From: Clostridium sp. CAG:632
GTDB taxonomy: Bacteria; Bacillota; Clostridia; Lachnospirales; Lachnospiraceae
Assembly: GCA_000431515.1 (NCBI GenBank)
Contig: HF991343.1
Location: forward strand, 132,962-147,611
Direction of reading: 5' to 3'
DNA: 14,650 nt
Shown here: positions 7,184-12,530 of the stretch, piece by piece
How positions within the stretch are numbered: position 1 is the stretch's first letter
Layout: every line of letters starts with the position of its first letter
The notes under the pieces: generated by a model
What the model was told of the DNA's origin: nothing
The model's input: only the letters and a program-made list of their open reading frames with translations
Databases searched by the model: none
Program-made: the position numbers and the translations under genes

Positions 7184-7399
7184 ATGGGATTCGGTGCATT
7201 TATTTTAGGCAATCTACTGGGATTCGGCTTCGCATTTATGCTGGTCGGCATTCTGGTAAAACGTTCCAACGACCACGGAGACAGCAAGGGAACTTTTCTG
7301 GATTTTAACTCTCAGCTTCTACACGTTACCGTAAAGCGGGATGATGTATGCGATCCAAAGGATCTTGATTATATTGCATCATTAAATAATAGGAAATAA
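7184..7399 (+). CDS. Small membrane protein of unknown function
   Basis: This is a 71-residue protein with one hydrophobic helix (about 4-26, glycine-rich) and a short hydrophilic tail of about 45 residues. GGAGGG sits 10 bases before the ATG, inside the end of the zinc-ribbon gene, and the two genes are one base apart, indicating translational coupling and a shared job at the membrane. No family is recognised. Its own coding frame is intact even though the upstream partner is frameshifted. Confidence 0.75.
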   Translation: MGFGAFILGNLLGFGFAFMLVGILVKRSNDHGDSKGTFLDFNSQLLHVTVKRDDVCDPKDLDYIASLNNRK

Positions 7400-7403
7400 C
7401 TAC

Positions 7404-7424
7404 AGCTTTCATTTACAGAAAGCT
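7404..7424. terminator. Stem-loop between convergent genes
   Basis: AGCTTTC (7404-7410) and GAAAGCT (7418-7424) form a perfect 7-bp stem with a 7-base loop. It lies just after the small membrane protein stop and includes the stop codon of the opposite-strand fructokinase remnant. CTTATAT follows on +, so termination is probably weak but possible in both directions. Confidence 0.45.
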
Positions 7425-7685
7425 CTTATATGGTGCAATTGATTTTAATGCAATTTCCAGTTCCCGCATTTTTATCCCTCCTTCAATAATTGACAAATTT
7501 CGTGTTTCTTTGGCATAACCTTCAAGGCTCCGGTCACCATCCGCTTTTGTATGGACAAACGCAAGGGCTGTAGGAACCTCCGGATCTTCTATCAGATTAT
7601 CCGTATTGATTCCCTGCGTACTTAAACCCTCTTCCGTAAAATCAACCAGCAGTTCACCTAATGCCACTACATCATACTTATTCAT
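7413..7685 (-). pseudogene. Fructokinase (PfkB family) remnant with internal deletion and foreign tail
   Basis: The 90-codon frame starts like a normal fructokinase (MNKYDVVALGELLVDFTEEG, residues 1-20). After LSTQG it jumps straight to INTDNLIEDPEVPTALAFVH, which in the intact family lies some 50 residues further on. The sugar- and ATP-binding body (about 300 residues normally) is missing, and after GDRS the remaining 37 residues do not look like PfkB. The start has an AGGAGA ribosome site overlapping the stop of the upstream sucrase gene, the usual scrB-scrK order. The product cannot be a working kinase. The tail holds a second good ribosome site (GGAGGG, 7474-7479) and an ATG at 7467-7469 that opens only 18 codons, perhaps the truncated start of another gene. 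Confidence 0.85.
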
Positions 7686-7697
7686 ACACTGTTTCTC

Positions 7698-9152
7698 CTA
7701 AGACATAGAGATATCATACTTCACAATATCGGCAATCACAGTTCCATCGCAATAGAAACTGATTGCATCAGCTTCCATTGGTGTGTAGAATGTATTGCTA
7801 AATACCTGTTCTCCATCATTCAGGAAAATCTCCGCAGAATATTTATCCATTATCATCCGGATCTTACATGTTTTCAGTGTAGTTCTTGCATTTACTCTCC
7901 GAATTGATATGGCATCACGTACCATCCCGGAATAGGTACGATCTATCTCTATCTGATTCTTATCTCTCCGAATTGTAAAGCTGGTCTGATACTTCTCATT
8001 CTGTGCAAAAGCAATCGTAAATTCCCGATAATCTCCGCTCTGTATCTCTATTGTCATGTCCAAAATCCGTCCTTCAATACCAGCCAGCTGTCGCATGCCG
8101 CTTATTCTTTTACCTTTATAAGCAACCTCATTCTTATGATAGTTTTCAAGCTCACGAACCGGGTTCTGCAACAGCCTGCCCTGTTTTAACTGCAGTTCTC
8201 TAGGTATTGTCATCATGCAGGCCCACTTCTGATCTGCCGGACGAATATTGGAATCCCATGACTGCATCCATCCGATCAGAATCCGTCTTCCATCTGAAGC
8301 CAGCATTGTCTGCGATGCATAGAAGTCCAGGCCATCATCCAGAGAATGCACATCCTGATAGTGAAAATTATGTTGTGCTCTATCATAAACGCCCATATAA
8401 TATACAGAATTATTACCATTATGAAACTCCTGATCTGCACACAGATCCTGTGGCGATGTAAGCAATATATAACTGCCATCCAGGCAAAAGAAATCCGGGC
8501 ACTCCCACATACTTCCCAGTGTACCGTCCTGATCACTGGCCAGTACTGACACATACTGCCATTCCATAGAATCTTTTGAGAAAAACAATACTACCTGTGG
8601 CTTCCCCTGATCCGTTTTGTTTCCTACCACCATATAGTAGCCATCTTCTTCTTTCCAGATCTTCGGATCCCGAAAATGTTCCCTACTGAAGTGTTCCGGC
8701 AGCATTTCTCCGGTTATAACAGGATTCTGCTCATATTTCCTATATTGTTCACCATCGCCCCACGCAAGGCACTGATTCTGGTAAGTCTTCTTTTCTCCGT
8801 TTTCTTCTTTCTCTATAACTCCGGTATATACCAGCAAATGTCCCTTTTCAGTCTCAATTCCAGAACCTGAAAAACACCCTGCATCATCATAGGACTGATC
8901 CGGAGCCAGTGCTACCGGAAGTTCTGTCCACCTGATAAAATCTTCTGTTTCACAATGCCCCCAGTGCATAGGTCCCCAGATCTCACTATATGGATGGAAT
9001 TGATAAAACAAGTGTACCTTTCCCTGATAAACAGAAAATCCATTAGGATCATTCATCCATCCACAAGGTGGTGTCACATGAAACATTGGCAATTCATCTT
9101 TCGATACATGATTTTCCTCTTTATAGCTATTTGCTTTACTCAATTTATCCAT
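7698..9152 (-). CDS. scrB: Sucrose-6-phosphate hydrolase / beta-fructofuranosidase (GH32)
   Basis: This 484-residue cytoplasmic glycoside hydrolase splits sucrose or sucrose-6-phosphate (or short fructans) at the fructosyl bond. The GH32 catalytic set is complete: nucleophile Asp35 in WMNDPNGF, the transition-state Asp162 in FRDPK, and acid/base Glu217 in WECPD. The five-bladed catalytic domain is followed by a C-terminal beta-sandwich from about residue 340. I start it at 9150-9152 because AGGAGGAATATGT lies directly upstream; the frame extends 28 codons further to 9236 but those residues have no ribosome site and do not resemble GH32. No signal peptide is present. It is the only intact member of a sucrose locus whose regulator, transporter and fructokinase are fragments. 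A promoter for it is not evident, so expression is uncertain. Confidence 0.9.
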   Translation of the reverse strand: MDKLSKANSYKEENHVSKDELPMFHVTPPCGWMNDPNGFSVYQGKVHLFYQFHPYSEIWGPMHWGHCETEDFIRWTELPVALAPDQSYDDAGCFSGSGIETEKGHLLVYTGVIEKEENGEKKTYQNQCLAWGDGEQYRKYEQNPVITGEMLPEHFSREHFRDPKIWKEEDGYYMVVGNKTDQGKPQVVLFFSKDSMEWQYVSVLASDQDGTLGSMWECPDFFCLDGSYILLTSPQDLCADQEFHNGNNSVYYMGVYDRAQHNFHYQDVHSLDDGLDFYASQTMLASDGRRILIGWMQSWDSNIRPADQKWACMMTIPRELQLKQGRLLQNPVRELENYHKNEVAYKGKRISGMRQLAGIEGRILDMTIEIQSGDYREFTIAFAQNEKYQTSFTIRRDKNQIEIDRTYSGMVRDAISIRRVNARTTLKTCKIRMIMDKYSAEIFLNDGEQVFSNTFYTPMEADAISFYCDGTVIADIVKYDISMS

Positions 9153-9195
9153 ACATATTCCTCCTATACTTCCAATCGTTTCCTCTGTTTCGTTA

Positions 9196-9483
9196 TCAAA
9201 GAAATGCATCCGGTGTAGTACAAACACAAATTCCAAGTATCAACTTGTCACCATGTGCACGCAGCTTTTCTGCCAATTCTTCTGTAATCTGCATCTTATT
9301 ATCATCTGCTAATACACTCTGAGCACCATCTAGCAATAGTGCATAAATAATGATAACCGGTATTGTAACCAGTGTAATAACCGCCAGAGTCTGTCCCATC
9401 GTTGTATTATCATTTGATGTGATTGCATTCAGGCCAATCTGTGCAGTCAAAAGATCACTGGATGTAAACACCAGAGAAGTCCA
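9196..9483 (-). pseudogene. C-terminal fragment of a sugar ABC transporter permease fused to unrelated sequence
   Basis: From 9483 down to about 9335 the frame encodes the last part of a MalG-type sugar permease: SLVFTSSDLLTAQIGLNA, then NTTMGQTLAVITL and one hydrophobic helix ending IIIYALL. A full permease would be about 275 residues; only about 50 remain, and the usual last few residues are replaced. The frame then runs on for about 45 codons (DGAQSVLADDN through GICVCTTPDAFL) that I cannot assign, to the TGA at 9196-9198. At its upstream end it abuts the LacI fragment on the opposite strand at about 9480. It is best read as a deletion product of the sucrose uptake genes. Confidence 0.65.
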
Positions 9484-9677
9484 CGGATAAACTGGCTAAG
9501 TTCCTGGCTAATGGAAAGAGTGAATTCGTTGGTATTCTACTTCCAAATCTATTTCTCCATTATTATTCAGAAATGTCAAATCAAATTCTATCTACCTATG
9601 AGACATTTGGATACAAATTGATAGAAGGTCTCATCGTGCTGATCCACACGATTTCTTCTGCAGAACTGACTTCCTAT
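9480..9677 (+). pseudogene. LacI-family regulator fragment with internal deletion
   Basis: Translated on the + strand, 9480-9617 gives the hinge and first strand/helix of a LacI-type sugar-binding domain: LAKFLANGKSEFVGILLPNL followed by FLHYYSEM and a helix ending FGYK. At about 9618 it jumps to LIEGLIVLIHTISSAELTSY, which in the family lies about 20-30 residues further on. The helix-turn-helix N-terminus and the rest of the ligand domain are absent. It ends where the next gene's 3' end begins (9674). It is probably the remains of the sucrose regulator (ScrR-like), though the sugar assignment rests only on the neighbours. Confidence 0.7.
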
Positions 9678-11155
9678 CCATCTGTATCTAGAATTGACAA
9701 TACCTTTTCAAATAAGCTCTCCGTGCCAATTACCACAATACATAACTTCTCTCTGGTGCGTGAGACACTCTGAAATAAAAGTCTGTAATAGCTGTAGTCC
9801 GGATTCGGGTGTGCATTTCCCTGCAGAACCCCTTCCGCATTATATCGAAAATGATTGGTCAATGTGATGATCACATTCTCAAACTCCATGCCTGCCGTCT
9901 CCGGTGCACAGATATCACCCGGACAACCCTCGATCGGATCATCATATTCAATAAACGTGTATCCCCTCTGTTCCCGGTAATATAGAATAATCTCCCGTGC
10001 CTCTACCGCATCCCGTGCATACAATACATCCACATTTTCATAGGTATAATGCACATGCTCGCCTCTGCAGTTTAAATCAAGCAATGTGCGGATAAATGCA
10101 TTCATCTCTCGGTTGCTCCGAATCCGGCCGGACAGCTTCTGCTCCTGAAAGTCCGGCAATTCTGCAAGTTTCTCCGGAATGTTCCTGCGCTTCTCGCTCT
10201 TGGACAATATCTGATAATAATCATAAGAAAAGATGCACATTCTGTGGGACTCTGAAGGTGATTCTTCCGTAATCCGCATCAGCCGGTCTAACATTTCCAC
10301 CGACATCCGCTGAGCTTCATCCACCAGAAAGAATCGATATCCGGCAAGGTCTATCTCTGCAACCTCCGTCTCACTATAAATGTCCACCCGTGGCATCATG
10401 TGGTTCAGGCAGCTATGCCCCTCACTCAGCATTCCGCAATGAATGATACAGACGCTTCCCTGCAAGGCTAACTTCTTTGCCAGATCATAAAGCAACAGCG
10501 TTTTCCCGGTTCCGGCAATTCCGGTAATCCCATAAAACTGTGACATTCCTTCCAAAATCGTCCGACGTATCATCTCCTGCTGCTGCGTCAGGAAATAGCG
10601 ATTTTCTAAAAATTCCTGTGGCATATTTAACGGCGAGATCAAATAATCCTTCGCCCGCATCAGCCGGTCCAGATTCTCCCGTTCATATTCCGTAAACTGT
10701 CTCATGTCCAAAATCAGCTCTGAAAAATCTGCCGGAATCAGATGTCCATCCTGCAAGGTATATAAAAGACCGGTCTCTTCCACATAGGTATATAGTCTGA
10801 GAACCGGTGCCAGCGGATTCAGATAATATTGATTCTTCAGAAGCTGCTTCTCCATCTTCTCTTCAGAAACGCTCTGACTCTTTAGCTCAATATTCAAAAC
10901 CTTCTGTCCGGTACATACCTTTAACAGGTCAAATTCCTTTCCAATCTGATGTATCGTATAGGAATAAAAAAAACCCTCCAGCTCTGCAAGGGTGACGCCT
11001 CTTTCCAGAAGTACTTCGACAAGCGTTCGAAGACTCTGAAACTCACATTCCTTCACCCGTACCCGTTCATGCCTGGCCGAAAGGATATTCTCAAATACTG
11101 TATATGTTATTTTGTCCTGATTTCTGCTAAGCAGATACAAGTTAACCGCCCTCAT
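9674..11155 (-). CDS. DUF2075-type P-loop ATPase/helicase with N-terminal PD-(D/E)XK nuclease-like domain
   Basis: This protein of about 493 residues is probably a DNA/RNA-processing enzyme of the superfamily 1 helicase type. Near the N-terminus, EFDLL (Asp76) followed by VLNIELKS (Glu90, Lys92) and a downstream KQLLKNQYYL helix match a PD-(D/E)XK nuclease core. An LTQQQ segment precedes Walker A GIAGTGKT (Lys218), with Walker B FFLVDEAQ (279-282), then SGRIRSN and a C-terminal VSRTREKL motif. I start it at ATG 11153-11155, six bases after GGGGGAG; GTG 11200 would add 15 residues but lacks a ribosome site. It has its own promoter and stands alone between gene fragments. Its role is unknown; housekeeping repair and phage defence are both possible. 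Confidence 0.8.
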   Translation of the reverse strand: MRAVNLYLLSRNQDKITYTVFENILSARHERVRVKECEFQSLRTLVEVLLERGVTLAELEGFFYSYTIHQIGKEFDLLKVCTGQKVLNIELKSQSVSEEKMEKQLLKNQYYLNPLAPVLRLYTYVEETGLLYTLQDGHLIPADFSELILDMRQFTEYERENLDRLMRAKDYLISPLNMPQEFLENRYFLTQQQEMIRRTILEGMSQFYGITGIAGTGKTLLLYDLAKKLALQGSVCIIHCGMLSEGHSCLNHMMPRVDIYSETEVAEIDLAGYRFFLVDEAQRMSVEMLDRLMRITEESPSESHRMCIFSYDYYQILSKSEKRRNIPEKLAELPDFQEQKLSGRIRSNREMNAFIRTLLDLNCRGEHVHYTYENVDVLYARDAVEAREIILYYREQRGYTFIEYDDPIEGCPGDICAPETAGMEFENVIITLTNHFRYNAEGVLQGNAHPNPDYSYYRLLFQSVSRTREKLCIVVIGTESLFEKVLSILDTDG

Positions 11156-11234
11156 ATACATCTCCCCCGGTAAACGATCTGCTTCTCTCAGGTCGATCAC
11201 CGCAAATCATTACTGTAAATTTATCATCTATATA

Positions 11235-11263
11235 ATCATACCATCTATCCGGGAGATATTCAA
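11235..11263 (-). promoter_or_regulatory. Sigma-A promoter of the nuclease/helicase-like gene
   Basis: On the - strand, TTGAAT (11258-11263), a 17-bp spacer and TATGAT (11235-11240) are close to consensus. The start site would fall near 11228, giving a leader of about 70 bases to the preferred ATG at 11155. Confidence 0.7.
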
Positions 11264-11286
11264 CTAAAGTATAGGCACGGGTTCTT

Positions 11287-11436
11287 TTATCCTACATGCT
11301 TTTCTATCATTGCCAGGATATTCTCCTGCCTTGCCGGCTTCAGGATATATCCATTCGGCTTCAACGTCAGAATCTCCTGAATATAGTTCCGATCTGCCAC
11401 TGCTGACAATAGCACAACCGGAAGGCTGGAGAATTT
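11287..11436 (-). pseudogene. C-terminal fragment of a response-regulator receiver domain
   Basis: This frame encodes the end of a CheY-like receiver: LPVVLLSAVADRNYIQEIL (fourth strand and helix with the switch Ser), then GYILKPA containing the conserved Lys of the fifth strand, then the last helix to a TAA at 11287-11289. The first two thirds, including the phosphorylated Asp, are missing, and an in-frame stop lies just before the preserved part. At about 11436 it abuts the end of the Fic fragment. Confidence 0.72.
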
Positions 11437-11445
11437 TATCGTACT

Positions 11446-11841
11446 TTATAATCTTTTCACATCTACATATGTTGTACTTTTGCCTGCTCCGATTTTCGCA
11501 ATCTTTTCTTCATCAACCAACTTCTTCAAAGCTCTCTCAACCGTTTTTTGACTAAGTTCCGGACATAGTGTCATAATATCCGACTTTCCAAGTTTTACCA
11601 ACGACCGTTCAATAATACTATACACTCTTTCCGGCGAGGTCATTTTTTTCTTTTCCAGTAAAACAAAACGTTCTTCAAAATCCTTATAGGCCTTAATAAT
11701 AGTTCCTAATGTATATTTTATAAATGGCATATAATCGTTAGAATTTTCATGCCAATCTATGGAACTATCCTGTAATACTTCATAATATGTCTCCTGCGAC
11801 TTCTCTACCACCATTTCAATACTGATATATTTCCCTACCAA
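11446..11841 (-). pseudogene. Fic-family protein, C-terminal fragment
   Basis: This is an open frame of 131 residues beginning at a TTG. It corresponds to the C-terminal third of bacterial Fic proteins: a YISIE..VEKSQETYYEVLQ helix region, SNDYMPFIKYTLG, and a winged-helix tail (about 70-131) with SDIMTLCPELSQKTVERALK. The AMPylation core with the HPFxDGNGR motif is absent, so no Fic activity is possible. The N-terminal edge is cut exactly where the recombinase fragment on the other strand begins. No ribosome site is visible. I consider it a remnant, although the wHTH part could still be expressed if a promoter were acquired. Confidence 0.75.
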
Positions 11842-11844
11842 GTA

Positions 11845-11986
11845 TCACTGCTGATTGATATGGGATTTTCTGCCCACCTGATAGCGGATCGGGGACACTG
11901 TTCAGATGGTCAATAACACCTATGGCCACTTGTACCCGACCAAGCACCAGGAAGTAGCCGACCAGTTAGATCAGCTCTTAAAATAG
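11845..11986 (+). pseudogene. C-terminal fragment of a tyrosine recombinase/integrase, frameshifted
   Basis: From 11845 the translation reads SLLIDMGFSAHLIADR-GH. After a one-base frame change near 11899 it continues VQMVNNTYGHLYPTKHQEVA to a TAG at 11984-11986. This is the end of a phage/ICE-type tyrosine recombinase: the box II region around RLGH and the TYGHLYP segment holding the catalytic Tyr. The Leu of RLGH and one or two residues after His are missing. It is joined directly to the Fic fragment on the left and ends 15 bases before the tuf terminator. Confidence 0.75.
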
Positions 11987-12001
11987 TATCATTTTAGTAT
12001 C

Positions 12002-12031
12002 AAAAAAGGACTGCCATTTCTGACAGTCCTT
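12002..12031 (-). terminator. Strong terminator of the tuf 3' end
   Basis: AAGGACTG (12006-12013) and CAGTCCTT (12024-12031) make an 8-bp stem with a 10-base loop, followed on the - strand by an unbroken T run to 12002. On the + strand a T-rich tract (12033-12048) follows, so it may also stop the recombinase transcript. Confidence 0.88.
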
Positions 12032-12050
12032 ATATTTATTGATTTTTTAA

Positions 12051-12107
12051 TTATTCAATAATTGTAGCAACACGACCAGAACCTACGGTTCTACCACCCT
12101 CACGGAT
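12051..12107 (-). pseudogene. tuf: Last 18 codons of elongation factor Tu (tuf), candidate attachment site
   Basis: On the - strand, 12107 to 12051 encodes IREGGRTVGSGRVATIIE and a stop, the invariant C-terminus of bacterial EF-Tu. Just upstream the expected residues (Phe-Ala in the family) are replaced by unrelated sequence and the frame closes. Such a short conserved gene end, still joined to its terminator, is what an integrative element leaves as the displaced half of its attachment site, the intact tuf being rebuilt at the other end. The remnant is certain from the sequence; its origin by integration is inferred. Confidence 0.85.
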
Positions 12108-12119
12108 TTGGTTATACCG

Positions 12120-12212
12120 TTTTCTTGGTTTTTGACAGTGTTTTGTGTGTAATATATGGCTTATTTTGTGTGATATGGTATGTCATTTTTGTGGTTGACG
12201 GAATTTTTGTTG
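12120..12212. repeat. TTTTGTG direct repeats at 23-bp spacing beside the tuf junction
   Basis: TTTTGTGTG occurs at 12141-12149 and 12164-12172, and TTTTGTGG at 12187-12194, each exactly 23 bp after the previous one. Related copies lie at 12120-12128 (TTTTCTTGG) and 12205-12212 (TTTTGTTG). Two helical turns between copies suggests a protein-binding array, for example arm-type sites of an integrase. Confidence 0.55.
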
Positions 12213-12334
12213 CCAAAATGTTGCCACAGGGAAATGATCTTAGTTGTCCCATATGGCAAATGATCATCGCCATCGTCATCTGCATTAAATACTAGAAACT
12301 TTGTCTCATCAAATCCTGTCTGAATATAGTTCAT
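12161..12334 (-). CDS. Possible 57-residue protein, perhaps the end of a decayed gene
   Basis: A short frame starts at ATG 12332-12334 and ends at 12161-12163. It has an acidic cluster (NADDDGDDHLPYG) and then a basic, low-complexity tail that looks like readthrough into non-coding DNA. The frame is open upstream of the ATG for about 16 more codons (SWYGDCCCF). A neighbouring frame ends in a stop that overlaps this ATG (TAATG). It may be a frameshifted downstream partner of the subtilase gene or a remnant; I recognise no family. Confidence 0.25.
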   Translation of the reverse strand: MNYIQTGFDETKFLVFNADDDGDDHLPYGTTKIISLWQHFGNKNSVNHKNDIPYHTK

Positions 12335-12530
12335 TACGAAACAACAGCAGTCACCATACCAACTACCTCCTCCGAATCAATTGCAAACAATCCACATTCC
12401 GATCCCCCCAATACCCAACGATGTCTGAATGTTTTATCTATTGGATAATCATTTGACACATGCTCATTTTGAGTTAAACTGCAAAATGCAGGTACATTTG
12501 AATGCGAAAGCTAAATTCGACGCATATGTT

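Larger units (their letters stand above)
12111..12530. other. AT-rich gap between the tuf junction and the subtilase gene
   Basis: This stretch of about 420 bases contains no gene I can name. It holds the TTTTGTG array, a TGTTGCCA direct repeat (12208-12215 and 12219-12226), the 57-codon frame listed separately, and on the - strand two overlapping frames upstream of it that read like pieces of one frameshifted protein (one with RHRWVLGGSECGLFAIDSEE, the other with SWYGDCCCFVMNYIQTGFDE). A weak ATGCG/CGCAT hairpin lies at 12502-12525 just after the subtilase stop. No convincing terminator or promoter is seen. Confidence 0.5.

Noticed and set aside
9153..9236. N-terminal extension of the GH32 sucrase by 28 residues
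   Set aside because: The extension contains the AGGAGG ribosome site of the downstream ATG, lacks its own, and does not resemble GH32 sequence.
11156..11200. GTG start 15 codons upstream for the nuclease/helicase-like gene
   Set aside because: No ribosome site before it, whereas GGGGGAG lies six bases before the ATG at 11155. It remains possible.
12108..12240. C-terminus of an integrase reading toward the tuf junction on the - strand
   Set aside because: One frame (GNILATKIPS to a TAA at the junction) is open, but I see none of the catalytic motifs and cannot support the assignment.
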